The translations under genes and the position numbers were made by a program. DNA of 43,581 nt, from assembly GCA_017436645.1 (NCBI GenBank), contig JAFSCR010000009.1:1-43581 (forward strand), in the 5' to 3' direction. Shown here in pieces: positions 15,483-24,310 of this stretch. The DNA comes from Clostridia bacterium. GTDB taxonomy: Bacteria > Bacillota > Clostridia > UMGS1883 > UMGS1540. The stretch's first letter is position 1. Each line of letters opens with the position of its first letter. The notes under the pieces were generated by a model, which was given only the letters and a program-made list of their open reading frames with translations, had not been told where the DNA came from and did no database searches.

Positions 15483-15917
15483 ATGGAACTGTATATTGGT
15501 CTTTGGGCTGCTGTTTTGGTTCTGATGCTGATATTGGAAGCATCTACAGCGGCACTCGTTTCGGTCTGGTTTGCAGTCGGTGCATTTTGTGCACTCATCT
15601 CGGCATTCTTCGGTGCAGTATTCGGTGTGCAGATTTCGGTATTCCTTGTGGTATCGGGACTGATGCTGGCGTTTTTGCTGCCCTATACACGTCGCAAAAT
15701 GGCGGCAAGAAAAACTGCCACCAATGCGGACAGAATTATCGGCGCAGAAGCTGTTGTAACGGAAGAAATTGATGAAATTGCCGGCACAGGTCAAATCCGT
15801 GTTATGGGGGCTGTGTGGTCGGCAAAAAGCAAAAGCGGCGCACGGATACCGGTGGGTGAGAAAGTAAAGGTAGAAGAAATTTCGGGCGTAAAGGCCGTTG
15901 TAGTGAGAACGGCATAG
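15483..15917 (+). CDS. NfeD-family membrane protein
   Basis: Short NfeD protein of 144 residues. Two or three membrane helices lie in residues 3-65, followed by a C-terminal OB-fold domain (about 80-144; IIGAEAVVTEEI, GQIRVMGAVWSAKS, VGEKVKVEEISGVKAVV). NfeD proteins partner SPFH/stomatin proteins in membrane-domain organisation, and the SPFH gene follows after 13 bases. GAGGTGAT supports ATG 15483. Confidence 0.93.
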   Translation: MELYIGLWAAVLVLMLILEASTAALVSVWFAVGAFCALISAFFGAVFGVQISVFLVVSGLMLAFLLPYTRRKMAARKTATNADRIIGAEAVVTEEIDEIAGTGQIRVMGAVWSAKSKSGARIPVGEKVKVEEISGVKAVVVRTA

Positions 15918-15930
15918 AAAGGAGAAAACT

Positions 15931-16824
15931 ATGGGCGTAGTTTTAGGCGGACTTATTATTCTTGCATTTGTCGTAATTATCAGTAACATTAAAATCGTAC
16001 CGCAGGCGTATGCATACGTTATCGAACGCCTTGGTGCATATAAGGGAACGTGGAGCGTCGGCTTCCACTTTAAAGTTCCGTTTATTGACAAGATTTCAAG
16101 ACGGGTAAACCTCAAGGAACAGGTTGTGGACTTTGAACCCCAGGCAGTTATCACAAAGGATAACGTTACGATGCATATTGACACGGTTGTGTATTTTCAG
16201 ATTACCGACCCCAAGCTTTACACTTACGGCGTGGAACGGCCCATGATGGCTATTGAAAACTTAACTGCCACCACACTCCGTAACATCATCGGCGATCTGG
16301 AGCTGGACGAAACGCTGACTTCCCGTGACACGGTAAACACCAAGATGCGTGCCATTCTGGACGAAGCCACTGACCCGTGGGGTATTAAAATTAACCGTGT
16401 GGAACTTAAGAATATCATTCCGCCCCGTGAAATTCAGGATGCAATGGAAAAACAGATGAAGGCGGAACGTGAACGCCGTGAAGCCATTCTTCGTGCAGAA
16501 GGCGAAAAGAAATCTGCTGTTTTGGTAGCGGAAGGTGAAAAGGAATCGGCCATCCTTCGTGCGGAAGCTGAGCGTGAAGCGGCAATCCGTCAGGCAGAAG
16601 GCGAAGCGGAAGCTATTTTAAAGGTGCAAAAGGCCAGAGCAGAAGGTATCCGCATGATTAACGAAGCGAACCCCGGTAAGGCTTATCTTACCATTCAGAG
16701 TCTGGAGGCCCTTGAAAAAGTGGCGGACGGCAAGGCAACAAAGCTGATTATCCCTTCTGAAATTCAGGGGATTGCAGGTCTTGCGGCAAGCATCAAAGAA
16801 ATGGTGACGCCGGAAGAAAAATAA
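15931..16824 (+). CDS. qmcA: SPFH/band-7 (stomatin-like) protein
   Basis: A 297-residue protein with an N-terminal membrane helix (1-20), an SPFH domain (about 22-180; VPQAYAYVIERLGAYKGTW, VNLKEQVVDFEPQAV, then TKDNV) and a long coiled coil of repeated AEGEKESAIL/RAEAER units (185-235). It ends in a conserved GKATKLIIPSE segment. Such proteins oligomerise at the membrane and with NfeD shape functional microdomains. The symbol is by similarity to QmcA/YbbK. AAAGGAG lies before the start. Confidence 0.92.
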   Translation: MGVVLGGLIILAFVVIISNIKIVPQAYAYVIERLGAYKGTWSVGFHFKVPFIDKISRRVNLKEQVVDFEPQAVITKDNVTMHIDTVVYFQITDPKLYTYGVERPMMAIENLTATTLRNIIGDLELDETLTSRDTVNTKMRAILDEATDPWGIKINRVELKNIIPPREIQDAMEKQMKAERERREAILRAEGEKKSAVLVAEGEKESAILRAEAEREAAIRQAEGEAEAILKVQKARAEGIRMINEANPGKAYLTIQSLEALEKVADGKATKLIIPSEIQGIAGLAASIKEMVTPEEK

Positions 16825-16853
16825 AACGGACCAATTTTGTTTATACTAAAAAA

Positions 16854-16872
16854 AGACCGCATTTTGCGGTCT
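16854..16872. terminator. Hairpin between qmcA and tmRNA
   Basis: AGACCGC-ATTTT-GCGGTCT with an A tract only on the left, so no T run in the qmcA direction. It may be a weak terminator or act on the opposite strand. The GACCGC...GCGGTC core recurs at 21171-21187. Confidence 0.4.
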
Positions 16873-16877
16873 CATAT

Positions 16878-17223
16878 GGGGGCGTAACGGTTTCGACGGG
16901 GATGTTGAAGCCGGAGCAGCGAGCAGAGGCGGGCGCCTCTTTAAAAGCCCAAAATTAAATTTTAAGCGACAATAATAAGTTAGCTTTTGCAGCTTAATTA
17001 AAGCTGCCGTCTTGCCCGTGAGGACTGCGGCACGGGACAGGGCGTGACCAAGCAGTGAACGTGACTTGCGTAAGCTTTGCCGCAAGCATGAATAATGAAG
17101 CTACCAAATCCGGAAGGTTGTTTGTGAACTTTCGGAGGCGGGAATCTTAATCACAAACTGCGCTCGGAGAGGCTCTTGTGAATATGTTTTCGGACGCGGG
17201 TTCAACTCCCGCCGCTTCCACCA
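16878..17223 (+). ncRNA. ssrA: Transfer-messenger RNA
   Basis: Rescues stalled ribosomes and tags the nascent chain for proteolysis. The 5' end GGGGGCG pairs with CGCTTCC at the 3' end, followed by A-CCA (17220-17223). CGGTTTCGAC and GGTTCAACTCCCGCC form the tRNA-like domain. The tag frame reads Ser-Asp-Asn-Asn-Lys-Leu-Ala-Phe-Ala-Ala with stop TAA (16965-16997). The resume codon therefore appears to be AGC rather than the usual alanine codon. It is 346 nt with a strong terminator following. Confidence 0.96.
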
Positions 17224-17224
17224 G

Positions 17225-17256
17225 AAAAAACGACTTGTTAAAACAAGTCGTTTTTT
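17225..17256. terminator. tmRNA terminator
   Basis: AAAAAACGACTTGTT-AA-AACAAGTCGTTTTTT immediately after the tmRNA CCA end. Confidence 0.92.
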
Positions 17257-17414
17257 CAATGAATTGCCTTACGGCACGAATTGAAATCTGCGATTTCATG
17301 AATTGAGTCTTGCGGCTCATGAATTGCACCTGTCGGTGCATAAAAAGGCAATTCAATTCATGTTGCGATAGCAACAATTCATGGCACAGCCAATTCATGA
17401 CAACGGGGTTGTCA
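17257..17414. repeat. Mini-hairpin array with ATGAATTG/CAATTCAT spacers
   Basis: Short hairpins with unrelated stems: GCCTTACGGC, GAAATCTGCGATTTC, GAGTCTTGCGGCTC, GCACCTGTCGGTGC, TTGCGATAGCAA and TGACAACGGGGTTGTCA. The spacer ATGAATTG occurs in the left half (17259, 17298, 17319, with CGAATTG at 17277) and its exact complement CAATTCAT in the right half (17354, 17375, 17391). The spacers can pair across the centre, giving a branched fold with hairpin leaves. The same unit recurs at 43388-43414. It is non-coding. Confidence 0.78.
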
Positions 17415-17476
17415 AATCATTAGAAATAAAATCTCTCACTGGTTCGACAAGCTTTTTTTCAAAATTTATTTTCCCC

Positions 17477-17573
17477 TTGACAAATGAAAGACAATTTGGT
17501 ACAATAAATGCGATACAGAGATTTGGAGACGTATCAAAATAAACCTAGGGTTTATTTTGGTGCGTCTTTTTTT
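17477..17573 (+). promoter_or_regulatory. glp operon promoter and leader terminator, predicted GlpP target
   Basis: TTGACA (17477-17482), 17 bases, TACAAT (17500-17505). The short leader forms a stem GAGACG...CGTC enclosing AAAATAAACC/GGTTTATTTT and ends in T7 (17527-17573). An intrinsic terminator between promoter and first gene is the arrangement through which GlpP-glycerol-3-phosphate antiterminates glp genes in Bacillus. GlpP is encoded as the last gene of this same operon. Confidence 0.75.
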
Positions 17574-17593
17574 GTGCAAAGGAGGCATATTCG

Positions 17594-19027
17594 GTGTATG
17601 ATGTGGCGATAATCGGTGCCGGTGTTGTTGGCGGCATGATTGCAAGAACGCTGGCGGCGTATGAACTGAAAATTTGTATACTGGAAAAGGAAAATGATGT
17701 TGCAGAGGGCGCAACAAAGGCAAACTCGGCAATTGTGCACGCCGGATTTGATGCAAAGCCGGGAAGCCTGAAGGCAAAATTAAACGTGCAGGGCGCAAAA
17801 ATGATGCCAAAGGTCTGCGAGGAACTTGGCGTAAAATACAAAAATAACGGCTCCCTTGTTATCGGCTTTCATGATGAAGATAAGCGCACCATTGAAAACT
17901 TACTGGAACGAGGCATACAAAACGGCGTTGATGGTCTCGAGATTCTCGATAAAGACGAGCTGAAAGCCATAGAGCCAAACATATCCGACAATGCCACGGC
18001 GGCCCTTTATGCCAAAACGGGCGCTATTGTTTGCCCTTATGAGCTTACGGTTGCCGCAATTGGTAACGCCATGGATAATGGTGCAGACCTTCGGACGGGA
18101 TTTAAAGTATGCAGTATCAAAGCGGCGGATGCAGGCTATGAAATTTGTTCTGAAAATGACAGTATAAAGGCAAGATTTGTCGTCAATGCGGCAGGCCTTT
18201 ATGCGGACGAAATCGCAGAAATGGTGGGGGATACCTCTTTTAAGATTACACCGAGAAGGGGCGAATATATCCTGCTTGACAAGGAATGCGGCGGTCTCGT
18301 TTCCAATACAGTATTCCGTACCCCTTCCAAGATGGGCAAGGGCATTCTTGTGACACCCACCGTGGACGGAAACCTGCTGACAGGTCCCACGTCCGTTGAT
18401 ATGGATGACAAAGAAGATAAAAGCACCACAGCCGAAGGCTTTGCACGGATTATAAAAGAAGCATGCGAAAACCTTAATTGCATTCCCTTTCATAAAACAA
18501 TCACATCTTTCTGCGGCCTGCGTGCCGTGGGCAGTACCGGTGATTTTATTATTCATTCACCAAGATCCGGATTTATCAATGCTGCAGGCATTGAATCGCC
18601 GGGACTCACTTCATCGCCTGCAATCGGGCTTATGGTACGGGACCTTCTTATGGAGGGCGGACTGGTCCTTCGGGAGAAAGGAAACTTTAATCCCATAAGA
18701 AAACCCATGCATGCCTTCAGAGAAGCGAGCGATGAAGAAAAGAATACAATCATAAAAAAAGATGCTGCTTATGGCAGAATCCTATGCAGATGCGAAGGCG
18801 TTACCGAAGGTGAAATTTTAGAGGCAATCCGCACAAATCCCAGGCCTTCTGACCTTGACGGCGTAAAGCGGCGCACCCGTGCACAAATGGGCAGATGCCA
18901 GGGCGGATTCTGTATGCCCCTTATCATGAAGCTTCTGGCGAGGGAAATGGGTGTGCCTTGTGAGAAAATTACCAAGCGAGGCGGAAACTCTTTTCTGATT
19001 ACAGGTAAAACCAAGGAGGAAATATAA
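17594..19027 (+). CDS. GlpA-type FAD-dependent glycerol-3-phosphate dehydrogenase with BFD iron-sulfur domain
   Basis: A 477-residue protein. The N-terminal FAD site is VAIIGAGVVGGMIA, followed by the DAO fold (NSAIVHAGFDAKPGS, RRGEYILLDK, PTVDGNLLTGPT, GLRAVGSTGDFII). The C-terminal BFD-like [2Fe-2S] domain has cysteines in CRCEG (about residues 394-396) and CQGGFC. Likely oxidises glycerol-3-phosphate to DHAP as in anaerobic GlpA; a related 2-hydroxyacid substrate cannot be excluded. GTG start 17594 sits 8 bases after AAAGGAGG. First of four genes, with the next after one base. Confidence 0.88.
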   Translation: MYDVAIIGAGVVGGMIARTLAAYELKICILEKENDVAEGATKANSAIVHAGFDAKPGSLKAKLNVQGAKMMPKVCEELGVKYKNNGSLVIGFHDEDKRTIENLLERGIQNGVDGLEILDKDELKAIEPNISDNATAALYAKTGAIVCPYELTVAAIGNAMDNGADLRTGFKVCSIKAADAGYEICSENDSIKARFVVNAAGLYADEIAEMVGDTSFKITPRRGEYILLDKECGGLVSNTVFRTPSKMGKGILVTPTVDGNLLTGPTSVDMDDKEDKSTTAEGFARIIKEACENLNCIPFHKTITSFCGLRAVGSTGDFIIHSPRSGFINAAGIESPGLTSSPAIGLMVRDLLMEGGLVLREKGNFNPIRKPMHAFREASDEEKNTIIKKDAAYGRILCRCEGVTEGEILEAIRTNPRPSDLDGVKRRTRAQMGRCQGGFCMPLIMKLLAREMGVPCEKITKRGGNSFLITGKTKEEI

Positions 19028-19028
19028 T

Positions 19029-20270
19029 ATGGCAGACCTTGTTATCATCGGCGGCGGACCTGCAGGTATGAGTGCGGCCATTGCCGCTTATAAAAAGGGT
19101 GTCCGTGATATTCTGATACTGGAACGTGACGGCGCTTTGGGCGGTATTTTACAGCAGTGCATACATAATGGCTTCGGTCTTCACAAATTCGGGCAGGAGC
19201 TTACAGGCCCCGAGTACGCCCTGCAATATGAAAACCAAATAAAAGAGCTTGGCATACGTTACAAACTGAATACCATGGTGCTCAGTATTACAAAAGATAA
19301 GGTGATTACTGCCACAAACGGTGAGGACGGTATTTTTAAGCTTCGGCCCAAGGCAATTATTCTTGCCATGGGTTGCCGTGAGCGCAGTAAGGGTGCTCTT
19401 AATATCGGCGGCACACGGCCTGCCGGCATTTATAGTGCAGGCACAGCGCAAAAGCTTGTCAATATGGAAGGATATATGCCGGGGAAAGAAGTTGTAATTT
19501 TAGGCTCCGGCGATATTGGTCTTATCATGGCAAGAAGAATGACGCTTGAGGGGGCAAAGGTAAAGGCTGTTTGTGAGCTTATGCCGTATTCAGGCGGTCT
19601 TGCAAGAAACATTGAGCAGTGTCTATGTGATTTTGATATTCCTTTAAAGCTGAGCCACACCGTGGTGGAAATTCACGGAAAAGAACGGGTTTCCGGCGTG
19701 ACAATCGCAAAAGTGGATGAAAACAAAAAGCCGATTATAGGCACAGAAGAATATATAGCGTGCGATACCCTTCTTTTGTCGGTAGGGCTTATTCCCGAAA
19801 ACGAGCTTTCCATAGGTGCATCCGTCTCGATTGACAAAATAACAGGCGGTGCCGCAGTTGACCAGGACAGACAGACCGACTGTGCCGGCATCTTTGCCTG
19901 CGGAAACGTTTTGCATGTACACGACCTTGTGGACTTCGTTTCGGACGAGGCGGAAATTGCAGGACAAAGCGCTGCGGATTATATTAGCGGCATAAAGGAA
20001 GAAAATATTCATATTAATGTAGAAACCGACGGTAAAATCAGATACACCGTGCCGCAGAAAATCACAAAAAAGAAGGATGTTACAGTATATTTTCGGGTGG
20101 CGGATGTATACAGAAATGTTAAAATTTGTGTGTATGACGGGGACACCCTTCTTCTGGCAAAGAAAAAAGTGAAGGTGGCACCCGGCGAAATGGAAAGCAT
20201 AAAGCTTTCTGAAGATATGCTTGCAAACTGCCGGAAACTGCAGTTTAAACTGGAGGAGGTAAATGCATGA
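19029..20270 (+). CDS. NAD(P)/FAD-dependent oxidoreductase, partner of the GlpA-like protein
   Basis: A 413-residue flavoprotein of the pyridine nucleotide-disulfide oxidoreductase class. FAD motif LVIIGGGPAGMSAAIAA (5-21), NAD motif VVILGSGDIGLIMARR (about 156-171) and the late TDCAGIFACGNVLHVHDLVD FAD segment. The C-terminal ~75 residues are a small beta-rich extra domain. In Clostridia this gene lies between GlpA-like and DUF1667 genes and probably passes electrons between the GlpA flavin and NAD(P) or a quinone-like acceptor. It overlaps the next gene by 4 bases. Confidence 0.85.
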   Translation: MADLVIIGGGPAGMSAAIAAYKKGVRDILILERDGALGGILQQCIHNGFGLHKFGQELTGPEYALQYENQIKELGIRYKLNTMVLSITKDKVITATNGEDGIFKLRPKAIILAMGCRERSKGALNIGGTRPAGIYSAGTAQKLVNMEGYMPGKEVVILGSGDIGLIMARRMTLEGAKVKAVCELMPYSGGLARNIEQCLCDFDIPLKLSHTVVEIHGKERVSGVTIAKVDENKKPIIGTEEYIACDTLLLSVGLIPENELSIGASVSIDKITGGAAVDQDRQTDCAGIFACGNVLHVHDLVDFVSDEAEIAGQSAADYISGIKEENIHINVETDGKIRYTVPQKITKKKDVTVYFRVADVYRNVKICVYDGDTLLLAKKKVKVAPGEMESIKLSEDMLANCRKLQFKLEEVNA

Positions 20271-20611
20271 AAAGAGAACTTACTTGTATCGTTTGTCCCA
20301 TAGGATGCAGTCTTGTGGCAGAGATAGAGGACGGCAAGGTGGTTTCGGTTTCGGGAAACACCTGTCCGAGAGGCAAGGCGTATGCAGAAACGGAATGCGT
20401 AGCACCGAAGAGGACAGTTACCACAACGGTCCGATGCATAGGCGGCCGGATTCTGCCTGTAAAAACAGACAGAACCATACCGAAAGAAAAAGTCTTTGAT
20501 GCAATGAAAATTATAAATAATTTACATCCGGTATTGCCAATTTCGGCAGGAGATATTATAATGAAAGATGTATTCGGCAGTAATATAGTGGCTGTGAAAA
20601 ATATGTTTTAA
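20267..20611 (+). CDS. DUF1667 cysteine-rich protein of the glp operon
   Basis: A 114-residue protein. Cysteines in CIVCPIGC (positions 7, 10, 14) and NTCPRG (33), plus others at 45 and 57, form a pattern like an Fe-S or metal-binding site. DUF1667 proteins occur with GlpA-like and FAD oxidoreductase genes, so this is probably the third, electron-carrying subunit. It starts inside the end of the upstream gene (ATGA overlap, GGAGG just before). Confidence 0.88.
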   Translation: MKRELTCIVCPIGCSLVAEIEDGKVVSVSGNTCPRGKAYAETECVAPKRTVTTTVRCIGGRILPVKTDRTIPKEKVFDAMKIINNLHPVLPISAGDIIMKDVFGSNIVAVKNMF

Positions 20612-20627
20612 TAAAAGGGTGAGAGAA

Positions 20628-21155
20628 ATGAGAATCATTGCTGCGGCACGAAGCGACGAAGAACTACTGGAGGCGGCCCGTTCAAAAGCTGAAATTATAT
20701 TTATGCTGGCACCCAGTATTGCCGATATTAAACGCCAGACGGAAATAGTGCATAAGGCAGGTAAGAAGCTGTTTATACATCTTGATTTGGCTATGGGGAT
20801 CGGCAAGGACGAGCATGGAATCCGTTTTGTAAAGGAGCAGGGCGTTGATGGTATTATCAGTACCCGCACAAACATTATAAAGCTTGCAAAGAAGGAAAAA
20901 CTGTTTACGGTTCAGCGCTTTTTTATCGTGGATTCCCAGTCCGTTTATACGGCGATTGAATCTGCCGGCGCATCGAGAGCTGACATGGTTGAAATTATGC
21001 CGGGAACGGTGACCAAAGTGATTAAAAGGCTGAAAAAAGAACTTGATTTGCCCATTGTTACAGGCGGCCTCATAGAAACGAATGAAGAAATAGAAGAGGC
21101 AATCTCCTGTGGCGCTTCCGCTGTATCGACGGGGAAAAGAGAGTTCTGGATGTAA
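20628..21155 (+). CDS. glpP: Glycerol-3-phosphate-responsive antiterminator GlpP
   Basis: A 175-residue barrel-type RNA-binding regulator. Hallmarks are AEIIFMLAPSIADIK, GKKLFIHLDLAMGIGKDEHG, VDGIISTRTNIIKLAK, VQRFFIVDSQSV, EIMPGTVTKVIKRL and TGGLIETNEEIEEA. In Bacillus, GlpP with glycerol-3-phosphate binds the glp leader and prevents termination; here the leader at 17527-17573 fits. ATG 20628 is preferred over GTG 20619 because AAAGGG lies 8 bases upstream and family members begin M-x-I-I-A-A. It is the last gene of the operon, giving positive feedback. Confidence 0.95.
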   Translation: MRIIAAARSDEELLEAARSKAEIIFMLAPSIADIKRQTEIVHKAGKKLFIHLDLAMGIGKDEHGIRFVKEQGVDGIISTRTNIIKLAKKEKLFTVQRFFIVDSQSVYTAIESAGASRADMVEIMPGTVTKVIKRLKKELDLPIVTGGLIETNEEIEEAISCGASAVSTGKREFWM

Positions 21156-21157
21156 AA

Positions 21158-21201
21158 AAGCATTTTAAAAGACCGCATTTAGCGGTCTTTTAAAATGCTT
21201 T
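21158..21201. terminator. Bidirectional terminator between glpP and pflA
   Basis: AAGCATTTTAAAAGACCGC (21158-21176) pairs with its complement at 21182-21200 around ATTTA. It overlaps the last codons of pflA and serves both convergent operons. Confidence 0.9.
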
Positions 21202-21889
21202 CAAGATATTCCATTTTTTCTTTTGTAGGCGTTTCCATATCGGCAAAGGGGAAGGGAATGCCCATCTTATCGTATTTCGTCATACAGATTTTCCGAAAAG
21301 GCAAAAGCTCGATTTTATCTACACACGGATGCTTTTCAGAAATTTTCGAAAGTGCCGTTATGTTTTCTGCCGTGTCATTAAGCGATGGAATGATAACCTG
21401 CCGAAGGGTGGTTGGGATGCCGACTTCGTTTAGATAGTCCAAAAAGGCAAGGGGCCCTTCCATACTGCATCCCACATATTTTCGGTAAGCTTCCTCGTTT
21501 GTGTACTTCATATCGAGAAGGACGCGGTCTGTGTGGGAAAGAAGTTCTTTTACGACATCATTTAAAATGCATCCCGAGGTATCAAGGCAGGTGTGTATCC
21601 CCTTTTCGTGGCAAGCACGAAAAAATTCTGACACGAATTCTGCCTGCAGAAGGGGTTCACCGCCGGATACTGTCACACCGCCTTTTTCTCCGAAATAGGT
21701 GCGGTATTTTTCAGCTTTTTCGGAAAGGGCAGAAGCGGAATAGCTTTCGCCGCCACTTATATCCCACGTGTCAGGGTTATGGCAGCAGCCGCATCTTAAA
21801 TTGCACCCTTGCATAAACACCACAAAGCGGACGCCCGGCCCGTCTACGGTACCAAGGGACTGGATGGAGTGCACATATCCCGCCTTCAT
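21179..21889 (-). CDS. pflA: Pyruvate formate-lyase activating enzyme
   Basis: Radical SAM enzyme of 236 residues that places the glycyl radical on PflB. The 4Fe-4S motif CxxxCxxC is CNLRCGCC (C29, C33, C36). VDGPGVRFVVFMQGC, VTVSGGEPLLQ and CLDTSG are standard. Start and pflB stop overlap by one base (TAATG), so translation is coupled to pflB. Confidence 0.96.
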   Translation of the reverse strand: MKAGYVHSIQSLGTVDGPGVRFVVFMQGCNLRCGCCHNPDTWDISGGESYSASALSEKAEKYRTYFGEKGGVTVSGGEPLLQAEFVSEFFRACHEKGIHTCLDTSGCILNDVVKELLSHTDRVLLDMKYTNEEAYRKYVGCSMEGPLAFLDYLNEVGIPTTLRQVIIPSLNDTAENITALSKISEKHPCVDKIELLPFRKICMTKYDKMGIPFPFADMETPTKEKMEYLESILKDR

Positions 21890-24120
21890 TACATAACCTC
21901 GTGGAAGGTACGGCTGATAACTTCCTTCTGCTGCTCACGGGAGAGCTTATTAAAGTTTACCGCATAGCCCGAAACACGAATGGTAAGGTTGGGATATTCC
22001 TCCGGATTTTCGTAGGCTTTGAGAAGGGTTTCACGGTTTAAAACGTTGACGTTTAAGTGGTGTGCACCCTTTGCAAAGTATCCGTCCAGGATAGAAACAA
22101 GGTTACAGATTCTTTCTTCCTCCGTTTTCCCGAGGGCATCGGGGGTGATGGAGAAGGTGTTGGAAATACCGTCACGGCAATCGTCATAGCTGATTTTTGC
22201 CACAGAATTGAGAGAGGCAAGTGCGCCGTTTTCCTCACGGTTATGCATGGGGTTTGCACCGGGGGCATAAGGCTCGCCCTTCTTTCTGCCGCAAGGGGTG
22301 GCACCTGTGTTTTTGCCGTAGGTAACATTTGAAGTAATGGTCAGAACGGATAAGGTGTGTTCTGCATTTCGGTAGGTAGGCGTACGGCGAAGGGCACAAA
22401 TCATTTTGTGGGCCATTTCTTTGGCAATCAGGTCAACTCTGTCATCATCATTGCCGTATTTCGGGAAACTGCCCGCCGTTTCAAAGTCCACAATAAACCC
22501 GTTTTCGTTTGTTTTTGGCATAACGGAGGCATACTTTATGGCAGAGAGGGAGTCCGCCACAACAGAAAGCCCCGCAATGCCGAATGCCATAAAGCGGTGC
22601 ACATCCGTATCGTGAAGTGCCATCTGGGTTTTCTCATAGGCATATTTATCGTGCATATAGTGAATGACGTTCATGGTGTTAACATAAAGGCGGGAAAGCC
22701 AATCTATATAGATATCGAATCTTTCCATAACCTTATCAAAAGCGAGGGGTGCACCTGTCATAGGCTCCATCTGGGGGCCAATGTGCATATCGCTTTCCGC
22801 ATCATAGCCGCCGTTTAAGGCGATGAGCAAAAGCTTGCCCATGTTACACCGTGCACCGAAAAACTGCATCTGCTTGCCAACACGCATGGCAGAAACACAG
22901 CAGGCGATGGCGTAATCGTCCCCGTAGATGGGGCGCATCAGGTCGTCATTTTCGTACTGAATGGAATCCGTGTCCGCACTGACTTTGGCGCAGAATTTTT
23001 TAAAGCCTTCGGGCAGAGAATTGGACCATAAAATCGTCAGGTTCGGTTCGGGAGAGGAACCTAAGGTATAAAGGGTGTTTAAAACACGGAAGCTGCTTTT
23101 TGTAACGAGGGTACGCCCGTCTTCGCCCATGCCGCCCACAGCCTCCGTAATCCACATGGGGTCGCCGCCGAAAAGGGCGTTATATTCGGGCGTGCGAAGG
23201 TGGCGTGCCATACGAAGCTTTATGACAAAATCGTCCATAAGCTCCTGTGCCCCTTCTTCTGTAAGAATGCCTTGGGCGATATCCCGTTCAAAATAAATAT
23301 CAAAGAAGGTGCTTGTGCGGCCGAGGCTCATTGCGGCACCGTTTTGTTCTTTAATGGATGCAAGGTAAGCAAAATAGGTCCACTGCATGGCTTCTCTTGC
23401 ATTTTTTGCAGGTGCGCTTATGTCGTAGCCGTACATTTTCGCCATTTCCTTCATATAGCCGAGGAAGGTAATCTGCTGAAAAAGCTCTTCGCTAAGGCGC
23501 ACATCATCTGTATTAAAATCTCGCCCGGCCAGGGCGGCTTTATCCTTTTTCTTTTCTTCGATAAGGCGGTCAACGCCGTAAAGCGCAACTCTGCGGTAAT
23601 CCCCGATAATGCGGCCACGGCCGTATGCATCGGGAAGACCGGTGATGACATGGCATTTTCTTGCGGCACGCATTTCGTCCGTATAGGCACGGAAAACGCC
23701 ATCATTGTGGGTGGTGCGGTAGCGGAAATACTCTTCCACCTTATCGCTTAATTTATAACCGTAAGCCTCGCAAGCCTGCCGTGCCATGCGGATGCCGCCA
23801 AAGGGGTTTACGCCCCGACGGAGCGGGCGGCTCGTCTGCAGACCCACAATAAGCTCCTCGTCCTTGTCAATGTAACCGGGGGCGTAGCTCGTAAGAGAAG
23901 AAACGGTGGTTGTGTCAACATCCAGTACACCGCCATACTGTCTTTCCAGAGAAAACAGGGCGTTTACTTTTTCCATAAGCCTACGGGTACGGGGCGTGGC
24001 AGAGGCGAGAAAATCTGCATTTCCCGTATATTCTTTATAGTTTGCCTGAATAAAATCACGCACGTTTATTTCCGTTTGCCATTTTCCGCCGGCAAAGCCT
24101 TTCCAACATTCATTTTGCAT
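21889..24120 (-). CDS. pflB: Formate acetyltransferase (pyruvate formate-lyase)
   Basis: Glycyl-radical enzyme converting pyruvate and CoA to acetyl-CoA and formate under anaerobic conditions; 743 residues. The active-site cysteine pair lies in IACCVSAM. The radical glycine is G718 in RVSGYAVNF near the C-terminus. ATG 24120 is chosen because AAAGGAG lies upstream; an in-frame ATG at 24168 would put codons inside the leader terminator. Expression is predicted to be set by the ZTP riboswitch in the 5' leader, linking formate production to demand for 10-formyl-tetrahydrofolate. Confidence 0.97.
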   Translation of the reverse strand: MQNECWKGFAGGKWQTEINVRDFIQANYKEYTGNADFLASATPRTRRLMEKVNALFSLERQYGGVLDVDTTTVSSLTSYAPGYIDKDEELIVGLQTSRPLRRGVNPFGGIRMARQACEAYGYKLSDKVEEYFRYRTTHNDGVFRAYTDEMRAARKCHVITGLPDAYGRGRIIGDYRRVALYGVDRLIEEKKKDKAALAGRDFNTDDVRLSEELFQQITFLGYMKEMAKMYGYDISAPAKNAREAMQWTYFAYLASIKEQNGAAMSLGRTSTFFDIYFERDIAQGILTEEGAQELMDDFVIKLRMARHLRTPEYNALFGGDPMWITEAVGGMGEDGRTLVTKSSFRVLNTLYTLGSSPEPNLTILWSNSLPEGFKKFCAKVSADTDSIQYENDDLMRPIYGDDYAIACCVSAMRVGKQMQFFGARCNMGKLLLIALNGGYDAESDMHIGPQMEPMTGAPLAFDKVMERFDIYIDWLSRLYVNTMNVIHYMHDKYAYEKTQMALHDTDVHRFMAFGIAGLSVVADSLSAIKYASVMPKTNENGFIVDFETAGSFPKYGNDDDRVDLIAKEMAHKMICALRRTPTYRNAEHTLSVLTITSNVTYGKNTGATPCGRKKGEPYAPGANPMHNREENGALASLNSVAKISYDDCRDGISNTFSITPDALGKTEEERICNLVSILDGYFAKGAHHLNVNVLNRETLLKAYENPEEYPNLTIRVSGYAVNFNKLSREQQKEVISRTFHEVM

Positions 24121-24156
24121 TTTCCGTTCTCCTTTCTCTTTCGGTTTTGCCCAAAC

Positions 24157-24262
24157 AAAAAAGGGCAAAACAGCTTTACATAAAAAACTGATTTGCCCAG
24201 ACGGTCGGCTACCCAGACTTACACTCCCTTGCGGTACTCCGCAAATCCGTCAGTCATGTAAA
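24157..24262 (-). ncRNA. ZTP (pfl motif) riboswitch with terminator platform
   Basis: Read on the minus strand. P1 pairs TTACA (24261-24257) with TGTAA (24223-24219), enclosing the conserved TGACTGACGG. P2 is TTGCGG-AGTA-CCGCAA, then GGGAG. The pseudoknot pairs GACGG (24251-24247) with CCGTC (24204-24200). The conserved CTGGGC follows and is also the 5' arm of an intrinsic terminator: GGGCAAATCAG (24198-24188) with CTGTTTTGCCC (24173-24163) and T6. Ligand binding would hold CTGGGC in the aptamer and allow read-through into pflB. Confidence 0.9.
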
Positions 24263-24274
24263 TCCTGTACTTGT

Positions 24275-24303
24275 ATTCTACAATAAATAGACAGATTTGT
24301 CAA
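24275..24303 (-). promoter_or_regulatory. pflB promoter
   Basis: On the minus strand: TTGACA (24303-24298), 17 bases, TAGAAT (24280-24275). Transcription would start just before the riboswitch P1. Confidence 0.85.
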
Positions 24304-24310
24304 TAAAATA

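Noticed and set aside
15366..16184. Antisense frame of 272 codons over nfeD-qmcA
   Set aside because: Its composition (His, Cys, Arg-rich) is typical of a shadow, and it lies opposite two clear genes.
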